Source: Mesorhizobium sp. ORS 3324 (GTDB lineage: Bacteria > Pseudomonadota > Alphaproteobacteria > Rhizobiales > Rhizobiaceae). From it: DNA of 64,000 nt. Positions within the stretch are counted from its first letter, which is position 1. The number at the start of each line of letters is the position of its first letter. Below are positions 21,426 to 29,500 of this stretch, one piece after another. Both the position numbers and the translations under genes were made by a program. The notes beneath the pieces were generated by a model. That model did not search any database and was not told where the DNA came from. It worked only from the letters and a program-made list of their open reading frames with translations. The DNA is taken from positions 37,946 through 101,945 of the forward strand of contig LM655192.1 of the NCBI GenBank assembly GCA_000824825.2. Reading direction: 5' to 3'.

Positions 21426-21580
21426 AAGCGCGTCGCGCTGAAACGCGTTCAAGCGAGCGCTTTCTTGTTTGATGCATGTCGTTCTCCCAAAACCGCTGCG
21501 CACTTTGGGCGACATGCATTAAGTTCTTGTTTGATGCATGTCTTTGTCCCGAAAGCGGTTCCCACTTTGGGGAGACATGC
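21426..21580. repeat. RIME-like intergenic repeat, family B copy 1, with a doubled second palindrome
   Basis: A first palindromic block (21426-21463, AAGCGCG...CGCTTT) is followed by two copies of the second palindrome: ATGCATGTC/GACATGCAT at 21472-21519 and GCATGTCT/AGACATGC at 21536-21580. Inner CCCAAA/TTTGGG pairs extend the first. It fills the gap between gpt and the universal stress gene and ends exactly at the latter's stop codon. Confidence 0.8.
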
Positions 21581-22414
21581 TTATCGCGACAGGAAGGCGG
21601 CTATGTTTGCGGTGCGCAGCACGGTGCGGGTGACTCCGCCGAACAGAAGCTGGCGCAGCCAGGAGTGGCTGTAGGCGCCGAGCACCAGCAGATCGGCGCC
21701 GGATTCGGCAATCCTCTGCTGGATGATGTCGTCGACCGAGGCTCCATTCGACTTCTGCACCGAAACGCTGACATTGGCGCCATGGCGGGACATGGCGGCC
21801 GCGATCTCGGCGCCTGCCGCCTCGGAAGCCTCGTCCAGCGTCTCCGGAGGATCGATGACGAGGATGTCGGTCTTGTCCGCTTCGCTGATGAAGGGCAGGG
21901 CGTCGAATGCGGCGCGAGCCGCCTCCTTGCTGCCGTTCCAGGCAAGCAGCACGCGCCTGAAGGTGGTGATGAGCGGCCCGGCATGCGGCACGACCAGCAC
22001 CGGCCGGCCGGCGTCATAGACCAGCGTGTCGACATCAGCACCCGGGTCGCCGCCGGTCTCGCGCTGCGCGGCGATGATCAGATCCGCCGCGCGCACGCTC
22101 GACATGCCGGCCAGCGCGCTGTCGCCGGAGAAGCTTTCCAGGCTGCGCCATTCGAAGGACAGGCCGGAATCCTCGATGCGCCTGACAAAGACCGCCTGCA
22201 GCTTGTCGGCGCGCTCCTTGTTCATCTCGGCCGAGACCTGCAGGAATTCCGTGTCGGGGAAACCGGTGGCCGACGTGTAAGGGACGGGAAGCGCTTCGGC
22301 ATGGATGCCGACGAGATGGCTCTCGAACCGCTCGGCCAGCGGAATGGCGCAGTCGAGCACACGCTCGGCGTCCTGTTCGTTCTGCAGAATGGCGACGATC
22401 GTCTTGAAGCGCAT
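21581..22414 (-). CDS. universal stress protein, two Usp domains
   Basis: 277 aa, with tandem Usp folds (about 1-140 and 150-277). The second ends in LVLGAYSHSWLRQLLFGGVTRTVL, matching the nucleotide-binding G-x2-G-x9-G(S/T) pattern. Start ATG 22414 is fixed by GAGGG six bases upstream. Usp proteins respond to stress or starvation. It lies downstream of and in the same direction as the MoaB-fold gene. Confidence 0.93.
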   Translation of the reverse strand: MRFKTIVAILQNEQDAERVLDCAIPLAERFESHLVGIHAEALPVPYTSATGFPDTEFLQVSAEMNKERADKLQAVFVRRIEDSGLSFEWRSLESFSGDSALAGMSSVRAADLIIAAQRETGGDPGADVDTLVYDAGRPVLVVPHAGPLITTFRRVLLAWNGSKEAARAAFDALPFISEADKTDILVIDPPETLDEASEAAGAEIAAAMSRHGANVSVSVQKSNGASVDDIIQQRIAESGADLLVLGAYSHSWLRQLLFGGVTRTVLRTANIAAFLSR

Positions 22415-22567
22415 GACATCCCTCAAAAGAAGTGCCGGCGCGAGATGATGCGCCTCCGGCCGTCACATTGCCAACGCATACGCGCCTTTTCCGCTCGTTG
22501 CGTGCCGGAAGAAAACGCCTGCCTATCCTGCTTGGTTCCGGTCTGACGGCGACCGTCGCGGTCGGGT

Positions 22568-23308
22568 TCAGCTCGCCGCCGACAAGCCCGCCACCATGGC
22601 CTCCACGTCCCGGCGCGCGGCCTCGAGAGCATCTTCGCTGCGGGCGCGGACCACAAGCTCGGTCCAGAACTTGCCGTCGCCGTATTTCGGGTAGGAGCCG
22701 ATGATGGTGTCGGGATGCGCCTTCTGGATCTCGGCCAGCGGCCCACCGATCAAGCCTTCGCCGAAAGGGCAGTGCACGGTGGCCGAGAGCATCTTGGTAC
22801 CGGCCTTGAGCGTCGGCACGACATTGTCGAGCATTGCCTGAAAGATGGACGGCACGCCGGCCATCACGTGGACATTGCCGACGCGGAAGCCGGGCGCGAT
22901 CGATACCGGATTGTCGATGTGGTCGGCGCCGCGCGGCATGCGCGCCATGCGCTTGCGCGCCTCGGTGAACTCGATGCCGCGCTGGGCATAGCTTGCTTCG
23001 AGCATGCCGTAGGCCTTGGCGTCGTATTCGCAAGGCACGCCGAAGGCCTTGGCGACGGAGTCGGCGGTGATGTCGTCATGCGTCGGGCCGATGCCGCCGG
23101 TGGTGAAGAGATAGGTATAGCGGGCGCGCAGCGCGTTGACCGCTGCGACGATCTCGTCCTCCTCGTCGGGAACGATGCGGACTTCCTTAAGGTCGATGCC
23201 GATCGCGGTCATGATGTCGGCGAGATGGCCAATGTTCTTGTCCTTGGTGCGGCCGGAGAGGATCTCGTCGCCGATGACGAGCATGGCGGCGGTGACGATT
23301 TCAGGCAT
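22568..23308 (-). CDS. molybdopterin-binding (MoaB/CinA N-terminal fold) protein
   Basis: 246 aa. IGDEILSGRTKDKN and TTGGIGPTHDDITADS are the MoaB/Mog/CinA core motifs. The C-terminal nicotinamide-nucleotide amidase domain of full CinA is absent, so this is the stand-alone competence/damage-inducible A-like form. CinA-type domains hydrolyse ADP-ribose; whether this one does so is unknown. Confidence 0.88.
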   Translation of the reverse strand: MPEIVTAAMLVIGDEILSGRTKDKNIGHLADIMTAIGIDLKEVRIVPDEEDEIVAAVNALRARYTYLFTTGGIGPTHDDITADSVAKAFGVPCEYDAKAYGMLEASYAQRGIEFTEARKRMARMPRGADHIDNPVSIAPGFRVGNVHVMAGVPSIFQAMLDNVVPTLKAGTKMLSATVHCPFGEGLIGGPLAEIQKAHPDTIIGSYPKYGDGKFWTELVVRARSEDALEAARRDVEAMVAGLSAAS

Positions 23309-23435
23309 GGTTCACTCCGGAAACAAGGTCGCCTGAGATAACGCGGCGGGCAGCCGGCTGCAATGCGCAGGCAAGGTCGGCTCTTGTGGCAGAGACGGTT
23401 GCGGGTAAGCTGCGGCGGTCCGGCTCGGGTGGAAG

Positions 23436-24410
23436 ATGCTGATATCGATCTTGTTGTGGCTGGTCGGCGGGCTATTCGTTGCGGCGGCTGGCGTCGTGCT
23501 TGCGCTGATGCTTGCGACATGGCGGATCGCTGCCAGGGCCGAAAGGCTGGTGCCGGCTTGCGGCAGGTTCGTCGACATCGACGGCAACCGCATTCACTAT
23601 GTCGAAGAAGGCGAGGGCAGGCCGATCGTCTTCCTGCACGGGCTTGGCGCCCAGCTTCACCATTTCCGCCATACGCTGTTCGGACGTTTCGGCGCCGGCC
23701 ACAGGCTGATCGCACTGGACCGGCCGGGTTCGGGATACTCGGTCCGGGCGACAGGGGCGAGCGGCCGTCTGCCCGAACAGGCCGAAGTGGTTCGGCGCTT
23801 TATCGAGGAACTCCGGCTGGAGCGGCCTTTGGTTGTCGGCCATTCGCTCGGCGGTGCCATCGCGCTCACTTTGGCGGTGGAGCATCCGGAAGCGATTTCC
23901 GGCATCGCGCTGCTCGCGCCGCTTACGCACCTGGAGGCAAGGGTGCGCCAGAAATTCGACCTGCTCTACATTCCCTCGCGCCTGTGGCGTCGGGTCCTGG
24001 CCTATACCGTGGCGATACCGGCCAGCCTGCGATGTGCGGTGCCGACGATGAAATTCATATTCGCGCCGCAGACGGTGCCTCAGGATTATATGATCGCGGG
24101 CGGCGGCTGGCTTGGGCTGCGGCCCGCCCATTTCCTGGCGACTTCGACCGACTTTGTGGCGGTCGAAGAGGATCTCGGCCGCACCGAGCGGCGCTATGGC
24201 GAGATCGCCGTGCCGGCCGGCATTCTGTTCGGCGCGGAGGACCGCGTCGTCAACATCGCGATCCATGGCGAGCCCGTGCGGGGAAAGATCAAGGAACTCG
24301 ACTTCGAACGGGTCGAGGGGCTTGGGCACATGCCGCAATTCGTCGAGCCGGAACGCGTGGCCGCCTTCATCCAACGAATCGCCGCACGTGCGTTCGCCGG
24401 CGCGGCCTGA
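23436..24410 (+). CDS. alpha/beta hydrolase with N-terminal membrane anchor
   Basis: 324 aa. One N-terminal helix (about 3-28) tethers the protein to the inner membrane with the enzyme domain outside. The oxyanion region FLHGLGAQ, nucleophile elbow GHSLGG, a late Asp (GAEDRVV) and the catalytic His in LGHMPQF are all visible. Substrate is not predictable. Divergently arranged from the MoaB-fold gene. Confidence 0.88.
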   Translation: MLISILLWLVGGLFVAAAGVVLALMLATWRIAARAERLVPACGRFVDIDGNRIHYVEEGEGRPIVFLHGLGAQLHHFRHTLFGRFGAGHRLIALDRPGSGYSVRATGASGRLPEQAEVVRRFIEELRLERPLVVGHSLGGAIALTLAVEHPEAISGIALLAPLTHLEARVRQKFDLLYIPSRLWRRVLAYTVAIPASLRCAVPTMKFIFAPQTVPQDYMIAGGGWLGLRPAHFLATSTDFVAVEEDLGRTERRYGEIAVPAGILFGAEDRVVNIAIHGEPVRGKIKELDFERVEGLGHMPQFVEPERVAAFIQRIAARAFAGAA

Positions 24411-24586
24411 AACGGCAATTGCGCCGATCAGCCAGGTCGAAATGTTCCGGCGGCTCACGATCTCGTCACGTAAACGTGTCGAGCGACTTGTTCCACCTGG
24501 GATTTTCTCTGGGAACCTCTTATCCAACCCAGGGTTTCATTCGGGTCGCCATCAATCCTTAGGCGATAAACCGAACGGAGACTCCA

Positions 24587-24874
24587 ATGCTTAAGAAAGT
24601 TCTTGCAGCCTCGGCGCTCGTGCTGGCCATGGCCGGCTCGGCAACGGCGCAGTCGTCCGACGATGCATGGTGGTGGTGGCACAGCGATCGTCCGGTGTCG
24701 CGCGAGCGGGTGCCGATCGATCCGTACACCACCGGCAGCATCTATTCCAATGGGCAAGCTAGCGGGCTCGACAGCCTTGGCAATCAGGGACCCGTCGGCC
24801 CATGCGCCTCGGACACGGCCGGACCCGATGCGAACGCCGGGTTGAATGTCAACGACCAGTATTGCGGCAAATAA
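24587..24874 (+). CDS. small exported protein, tryptophan-rich start
   Basis: 95 aa. A classic Sec signal peptide (MLKKVLAASALVLAMAGSATA, cleavage near residue 22) leads to a mature protein opening with SSDDAWWWWHSDRPVSRE. Two cysteines near the end (GPCASD, DQYCGK) could form a disulphide. AACGGAGAC is the ribosome binding site. No family is recognised. Confidence 0.75.
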   Translation: MLKKVLAASALVLAMAGSATAQSSDDAWWWWHSDRPVSRERVPIDPYTTGSIYSNGQASGLDSLGNQGPVGPCASDTAGPDANAGLNVNDQYCGK

Positions 24875-24900
24875 CATGCGCCAGCGCGCGGCCGACGTCG

Positions 24901-24997
24901 AAGCGCATCGCGCCGAAACGGATTCGGGCGACGCGCTTAAATCCTTGTTTTGACGCATGTCGCCCAAAACCGCTTCGCACTTTTGGGCGACATGCGT
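24901..24997. repeat. RIME-like intergenic repeat, family B copy 2 (best preserved)
   Basis: The block at 24901-24938 (AAGCGC...GCGCTT) is followed by a perfect 17-bp inverted repeat: 24953-24969 pairs with 24981-24997 around an 11-base loop. The layout of two adjacent palindromes matches the rhizobial RIME type. Confidence 0.85.
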
Positions 24998-25050
24998 GGT
25001 AGGGCTTGGCCGGTCGCGGCGCGGAATGAATTAGTCCGAGGCTTCGGCCA

Positions 25051-25290
25051 TCAATCCGAGACTTCGGTCTGCGGCCGGTCGCGGCCGTCGGCCAGTTCGT
25101 CGTGCCAGATACCCTCGGAATCCTCGTACTGGATGCCGTCCGTGGTGCCGGCGATCTGCTGCTCGGCCGAGGCAATTTCGGCGGCGCGCAGGGCGTCCTG
25201 ATGCGTGGGAAATGTTTCTGAATAAGTGGAGCCCACCTTGTAGGCCCAACCGCCGTCATGCTCGACGATCTTGTAAGTCAGTTTCGCCAT
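25051..25290 (-). CDS. DUF2188 family protein
   Basis: 79 aa. The fold YKIVEHDGGWAYKVGSTYSETFPTHQDALRAA is the DUF2188 pattern, a small beta-beta-alpha unit common in rhizobia and of unknown function. GGAGGATTCC ATG fixes the start. It follows the DUF982 gene in the same direction at a distance of 32 bp, a likely two-gene operon. Confidence 0.82.
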   Translation of the reverse strand: MAKLTYKIVEHDGGWAYKVGSTYSETFPTHQDALRAAEIASAEQQIAGTTDGIQYEDSEGIWHDELADGRDRPQTEVSD

Positions 25291-25322
25291 GGAATCCTCC
25301 GGTCGAGAAAACCCCTGCTTGC

Positions 25323-25601
25323 TCAATGCAGCTTTTCGTCAGGCAACCTGTCTTCGGGAACCAGCACTTCCGATTCCTCGGCTGCCTCGATCAATGCGCG
25401 GCGTGCGTCCGCCGTCGAACGATAACCTTCCAGCGCCTTGAGGCAAGTGTCGAGCGCATCACGATGCCGCGGGCCGCGGTTGAGCGGCCACACCGTCATC
25501 AGGCACTCGGCGGCTTCGCGGGTGCTGCTTATCTGGCGATACTTGCCGACATGGCCGAGCTCGACCACCACCGGCTTTTCAAATGGCTTGCTGTCTGTCA
25601 T
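25323..25601 (-). CDS. DUF982 family protein
   Basis: 92 aa. DUF982 is a small rhizobial family, often in many paralogues; TREAAECLMTVWPLNRGPRHRDALDTCLKAL is its conserved core. Function unknown. ATG 25601 is used; a TTG at 25610 would add three residues. Confidence 0.82.
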   Translation of the reverse strand: MTDSKPFEKPVVVELGHVGKYRQISSTREAAECLMTVWPLNRGPRHRDALDTCLKALEGYRSTADARRALIEAAEESEVLVPEDRLPDEKLH

Positions 25602-25697
25602 GGCCGCCAACGCAAAGCGGCCAAATTGGTTGCAATCGTGACGGAGCCCCTGCGCCCAAAGGTCTCAGCCCTTACGTCACCTCATCGAAACAGCTGC

Positions 25698-26801
25698 TCA
25701 GCCGGCCTCCTTCATCCAGTGCTGCATCGTCGTCACCGACCGCGCCAGCTGCGGCGCCGGGCGGATTTGCTCGCCGAACGTCGCTGCCGCGCGCCAGCCC
25801 CAGCGCGGATCGGCGAGGAAGGCGCGCGCCAGCGCCACCATGTCGGCGCGGCCGTCGGCGACGATCGCTTCGGCCTGCTTCGGATCGTCGATCAGTCCCA
25901 CGGCGCGCGTCGGGATATCAGCGCCCTTGCGCACGGCTTCCGCCAGGTGCACCTGGTAACCGGGACCGCTGGGCAGCTGCTGCAATGGCGAATTGCCGCC
26001 GCTCGAGCAGCAGAGATAGGCGATGCCTTCCGCCTTCAGCGCCTTGGCCACCTCGATCGCGTCGTCGATGTCGAAGCCGCCATCGACCCATTCCTTCACC
26101 GAAAGGCGCGCGCCGAGCATCAGGTTCGGGACGGCTTTCTTCACCGCCCTGGCGATCTCGACGGCGAAGCGCATGCGGTTCTCCAGCGAGCCGCCCCAGC
26201 GGTCGGTGCGCTGGTTGGAGAGCGGCGACAGGAACTGGAAGATCAGATAGCCATGGGCTGCGTGCAGCTCGATGAAGTCGAAGCCGGCGCGCTCGGCCCG
26301 CTTGGCCGCGTCGGCGAAACGTTGGATGACTTGCTGGATCTCATCCTCCTCCAGCGCGTGAGGCACCTGCCAGCCCGTGTCGTAGGCGATCGCCGAGGCC
26401 GATACGATCGGCCAGGGATCCTGGTCCGGCTTCAGTGGTCCGCCTCCTTCCCATGGGCGCTGGCAAGAGGCCTTGCGTCCGGCGTGGGCGAGCTGGACGC
26501 CGAATTTGGTGTCGGGTGCGGCGACGCGCCTGGCGGCATCGAGCGTGCGCTTGGCCGCCGCCTCATTGTCCTCGGAGTAGAGGCCAAGGCAACCATGCGA
26601 GATGCGGCCGCGCCGCTCGACGTCGGTCATCTCGACGGTCACCATGCCGGCGCCGGAGATGGCGAGATTCATCCAGTGATGGAGATGCCAGTCGCTGGCG
26701 GAGCCGTCCTCTGCCGAGTACTGGCACATCGGCGCTACCGCGATGCGGTTGGGGAAGGTAAGGTCGCCGAGGGTGATCGGCTGGAAAAGCGATGACGTCA
26801 T
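25698..26801 (-). CDS. NADH:flavin oxidoreductase, Old Yellow Enzyme family (YqjM/NamA type)
   Basis: 367 aa. FMN-dependent ene-reductase. Class III features are visible: APMCQYSAEDGSASDWHLHHW with the redox-tuning Cys, the QLAHAGRKAS substrate region, FDFIELHAAHGYL, and C-terminal DPRWGWRAA. Start ATG 26801; the upstream frame has no similarity. It probably reduces electrophilic alkenes or detoxifies quinones and nitro compounds. Confidence 0.92.
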   Translation of the reverse strand: MTSSLFQPITLGDLTFPNRIAVAPMCQYSAEDGSASDWHLHHWMNLAISGAGMVTVEMTDVERRGRISHGCLGLYSEDNEAAAKRTLDAARRVAAPDTKFGVQLAHAGRKASCQRPWEGGGPLKPDQDPWPIVSASAIAYDTGWQVPHALEEDEIQQVIQRFADAAKRAERAGFDFIELHAAHGYLIFQFLSPLSNQRTDRWGGSLENRMRFAVEIARAVKKAVPNLMLGARLSVKEWVDGGFDIDDAIEVAKALKAEGIAYLCCSSGGNSPLQQLPSGPGYQVHLAEAVRKGADIPTRAVGLIDDPKQAEAIVADGRADMVALARAFLADPRWGWRAAATFGEQIRPAPQLARSVTTMQHWMKEAG

Positions 26802-26957
26802 GAAGCGGGCTCCTGGGAAGATACCGCTATCTAGGAAGTGCCGGTACTTCGCGCCAGACACAAGCCGGTGAGAAGTCTTGCTGGACCAGCCGGTTCCCGG
26901 GATTGTGCCGGAGCCGGTTCGCCGCTAACGCTAGCCGGCCCCAGCACGGAGTTCGCC

Positions 26958-27536
26958 ATGGAAGATCGCGTCCGCATCCGCTCGGAAGAAATCCTGTCCG
27001 ACGACTGGGCGGTGCTGAAGAAGACGGTGCTCGACTATCGCCGCCGCGACGGTCGATGGGAGACGCAGATCCGCCAGACCTACGACCGCGGCGACGGCGC
27101 GGTGATCCTGCCCTTCGACCCGGAGCGCTCGACAGTGCTCCTGGTGCGGCAATTCCGCTATCCGGCCTATGTCAGCGGCCATCGCGAGCCGCTGATCGAG
27201 GCCTGCGCCGGCCTGCTCGATGAAAACGATCCGGAAACCTGCATCCGCAAGGAAGCGGAAGAGGAGCTCGGCTATCGGCTGAAGGATGTCGAGCGCCTGT
27301 TCACGCCGTTCATGAGTCCGGGCAGCGTCACGGAACGGCTCTGGTTCTTCGTGGCCCGCTATTCGCCGGCCGACCGCATCTCCGACGGCGGCGGAGCACC
27401 GGAGGAGGGCGAGGATATCGAGGTCCTGGAGATGTCGCTCGACGAGGCGCTCGCCGGCATTGCCGACGGCCGCATCGCCGACGCCAAGACCATCATCCTG
27501 ATCCAGCATCTGAAGCTCAACCCGATCAAGGCTTGA
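26958..27536 (+). CDS. Nudix hydrolase, NudK/ADP-ribose pyrophosphatase type
   Basis: 192 aa. The N-terminal RGDGAVILPFDPERSTVLLVRQFRYPAY is typical of the GDP-mannose/ADP-sugar group. The Nudix box runs GLLDENDPETCIRKEAEEELGY. One diagnostic insertion (MSPGSVTERLWFFVARY) matches NudK. It probably hydrolyses GDP-mannose or ADP-ribose. It ends 47 bp before the tRNA-Leu 3' end, the border of the island. Confidence 0.88.
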   Translation: MEDRVRIRSEEILSDDWAVLKKTVLDYRRRDGRWETQIRQTYDRGDGAVILPFDPERSTVLLVRQFRYPAYVSGHREPLIEACAGLLDENDPETCIRKEAEEELGYRLKDVERLFTPFMSPGSVTERLWFFVARYSPADRISDGGGAPEEGEDIEVLEMSLDEALAGIADGRIADAKTIILIQHLKLNPIKA

Positions 27537-27582
27537 GTCCTCCTTCGCCAAGGCTTCGGGAGGCTCGTCGAGGAGCGAAGGA

Positions 27583-27668
27583 TGGTGCGGACGACGGGAA
27601 TCGAACCCGTACGATCAGAGATCGAGGGATTTTAAGTCCCTTGCGTCTACCAATTCCGCCACGTCCGC
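27583..27668 (-). tRNA. tRNA-Leu, anticodon UAA, encoded CCA
   Basis: Read on the minus strand it starts GCGGACG and ends CGTCCGC-A-CCA, giving a 7-bp acceptor stem. The anticodon loop is ACTTAAAAT with anticodon TAA. The long variable arm of a class II tRNA (about CTCGATCTCTGATCG) and the T-loop GGTTCGATTCC are present. Its 5' half is duplicated at 30736-30772. Confidence 0.95.
27633..27668. repeat. attachment-site repeat, tRNA end of the island
   Basis: The 36 bp from the anticodon loop to the 5' end of tRNA-Leu recur at 30736-30772 with one inserted base. With the integrase relic between them, they look like the two att sites of an integrated element. Confidence 0.75.
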
Positions 27669-27748
27669 GCGTCGCGATTTCAAGCACTTAAGGCGGTTCC
27701 GGTCTAGCCCTGTGGGTGGAATTGGCACCTAATTGGGACCGAAGACCC

Positions 27749-27940
27749 TTACTGCTGTTCCGCGCCCGTTCTCATCGCAGCTTCGATCGCCGCTGCCGCG
27801 CCTTCGTCCGACTTCTTGAAGAGGTGGGCGTAGACCGACAGCGTGACCACATGCGACGCATGCCCTAACCGACGGCTGATTGCAACAACATCGAGGCCGC
27901 CGGCGATCAGGGCGGAAGCGTGGGTGGGCGAATGCGAAGC
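27749..27940 (-). pseudogene. truncated tyrosine recombinase (phage/island integrase), C-terminal relic
   Basis: Minus-strand translation ending at 27749 gives THASALIAGGLDVVAISRR, then LGHASHVVTLSVYAHLFKK and an Ala-rich tail. This is the C-terminus of a tyrosine integrase: the conserved GH of box III and the catalytic Tyr (VYAH) remain. The HxLRH box is broken (HSPTH) and everything N-terminal is gone, replaced by the gene ending at 27992. It lies 80 bp from the tRNA-Leu 5' end, the usual position for such a gene. Confidence 0.85.
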
Positions 27941-27991
27941 GTCGGCGGCATAAGGATCGCGACGCCGGATTTTGAGGTGGTGAGGCGGATC

Positions 27992-28267
27992 TTAGCTCTT
28001 TTCGCTGCGGCCAAACATCAGGCCGATCGTGAAGGTGATTGCACTTAGCAGCGCTGTTGTCATACTGCCCGCGGCGACGCCGGCCGCCAGCGGGAAGAAC
28101 ATGGTTGCCCCAAGTAGGGCGGTCAGCAGGATGAGCGCGACCCCTGCAACATTGGTCGGCGCATGCTCCTTCGTTCCGAAGACGATGCCGATCAGCCCTC
28201 GTTCCTTGGCCTCGAGTTGCTTCATCGATAGGCTGGTGTTCGTGGGCTTGTTGACCTGGTTTGCCAT
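27992..28267 (-). CDS. small membrane protein with two helices, island gene
   Basis: 91 aa. A basic N-terminus with GIVFGTKEHAPTNVAG leads into two hydrophobic helices (about 39-62 and 68-86). It begins 1 bp after the stop of the 28269-28631 gene, so the two are surely co-transcribed and perhaps act together. Family not recognised. Confidence 0.7.
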   Translation of the reverse strand: MANQVNKPTNTSLSMKQLEAKERGLIGIVFGTKEHAPTNVAGVALILLTALLGATMFFPLAAGVAAGSMTTALLSAITFTIGLMFGRSEKS

Positions 28268-28268
28268 C

Positions 28269-28631
28269 TCACGCCTCCGTGTAGAAGGTGTAAGTGATCA
28301 GTCGGTGCGCCGTCGGTATGTTGTCCCCGATGGTCGATATCGTGATGACTAACCAAAGCGGCTTGCCGTTGACATGTCCGACCTGGCTCTGAAAAGCAAA
28401 GGGAAGGACTCCGGTGAAGCCCTTGAAGATCAAGGTCAGCGATTTGCCATTTGCACCGGGCGCATCGTCGACCGACGGTTCCGTATGTTTTGGGTCGTTG
28501 TCGAACTGGATCGTATATGCCAGATCGGCGAGCGTGATGGTTGCTTGCTTGGCACCTTGGGGCAAAACAAAATTGCCAGATTCCAGAGCATCGAATTTCT
28601 TGCCGGGGGGTTGGGTAGAAGTCAGTGGCAT
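28269..28631 (-). CDS. unrecognised soluble protein, island gene
   Basis: 120 aa, no signal or membrane segment. Alternating hydrophobic residues (ATITLADLAYTIQFDND; SLTLIFKGFTGVLPFAFQS; LWLVITISTIGD; ITYTFYTEA) suggest an all-beta sandwich. It is the first gene of a tight pair with the two-helix membrane protein. I cannot name the family. Confidence 0.68.
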   Translation of the reverse strand: MPLTSTQPPGKKFDALESGNFVLPQGAKQATITLADLAYTIQFDNDPKHTEPSVDDAPGANGKSLTLIFKGFTGVLPFAFQSQVGHVNGKPLWLVITISTIGDNIPTAHRLITYTFYTEA

Positions 28632-29047
28632 CTTGGGGTTCCCCGCTTTAGATGTCCCGTGATTGAGGCTCTTTGCTGAAAACCGTCAAGACCTGGCGCC
28701 ACAAAGCAGCACTGTTTGTTGCTCTTGTGCACAAGCTTCTCCCCCGGAGGGGAAGTTACTTTGACGAGAATCGATCCTGAAGGCAGCGTATCCGGTGGGC
28801 TTGAACACCCGGACCAGTGACGACCGAAATCGTTGGCGCGATCTTAAGTCGTTTGTCCCGCTTGCGGGATGATGCGCAGCTTGGCGGCTGCCGCGAACGG
28901 CCTTTCTATAGGCCGGAGGCGGTGGTGCTGTCCAGACCTCGCGGTTAAATGCCATCGGCCTGTCTCACTGGCAGGTGTTCAACCTCCGGCTTCGGCGCCG
29001 ATCGCCGCGCGGGCCTTGAACAGCCCTTAACCAGTGAGAAACCACAC
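28632..29047. other. non-coding stretch inside the island
   Basis: 416 bp with no credible gene. A minus frame at 28686-28955 has composition and start unlike its neighbours, and I reject it. The right end holds the hairpin at 28963-29039. Confidence 0.5.
28963..29039 (+). promoter_or_regulatory. long stem-loop upstream of the 29048/29151 frames
   Basis: TCTCACTGG (28963-28971) pairs with CCAGTGAGA (29031-29039), and further in TGTTCAA pairs with TTGAACA, giving a 77-nt hairpin that ends 8 bp before the ATG at 29048. It may control translation of the downstream frames or be the remnant of a mobile-element end. Confidence 0.45.
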
Positions 29048-29149
29048 ATGATCATTACGAGCCTTTTCCCCAGAAATGCCCGTCCCTTGGGTCGCTCTGT
29101 CCTCGATGTTCGGCGACCATCAGCCCGTCGAAGCCGCGGGAGGGCATGA
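29048..29149 (+). CDS. possible 33-residue basic peptide
   Basis: ATG-to-TGA frame, rich in arginine (RNARPLGRS... RRSRGRA), ending 1 bp before the start of the 29151 gene, so translation could be coupled. There is no clear ribosome binding site and no similarity that I recognise. It could be only a leader frame. Confidence 0.25.
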   Translation: MIITSLFPRNARPLGRSVLDVRRPSARRSRGRA

Positions 29150-29150
29150 C

Positions 29151-29465
29151 ATGAACCGGGGGGTCAACCGTCGATCGATCTTAGTTGGCGCAATGGCCGC
29201 CCTGCCTGCCGCGGCAGGCCCAGGACGTGCGCGGGGCGCTCTGGAGGCACCGGAAGCCAGCCCGGGACCATCGCGCGCTCTGGCGGCGCCGCTGACGGCC
29301 GAGCAGAGAGCCCTGAAGCTCCGAGATCTCGCGAATGAATTGGCCGAGCTGCTCAACGAGCATGGCGGCGGCCAATGGTACGCGGAGATCTACCCATCGA
29401 ACCGCTTTGCGCGACCTGTGCAGATTCGACGGAACACGCTCCCGCGCGGGATCAGGATTGCCTGA
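29151..29465 (+). CDS. small exported protein with Tat-like signal, island gene
   Basis: 104 aa. GGGAGGGC stands before the ATG. The N-terminus MNRGVNRRSILVGAMAALPA has a twin-arginine and a hydrophobic core, resembling a Tat signal, though the full S-R-R-x-F-L-K consensus is not met. The mature part (LTAEQRALKLRDLANELAELLNEHGGGQWYAEIYPSN) is a short helical unit. Unknown function. Confidence 0.55.
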   Translation: MNRGVNRRSILVGAMAALPAAAGPGRARGALEAPEASPGPSRALAAPLTAEQRALKLRDLANELAELLNEHGGGQWYAEIYPSNRFARPVQIRRNTLPRGIRIA

Positions 29466-29500
29466 TCGTCAGCCCTGCCCGGTCGCTTCGGCGGCCGGGT

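Noticed and set aside
21426-24997. CRISPR-like repeats
   Set aside because: The repeated palindromes are dispersed, differ in length, and have no regular spacers or cas genes.
28686-28955. 89-codon minus frame in the island
   Set aside because: No ribosome binding site, no similarity, and proline/serine/arginine-rich shadow-like composition.
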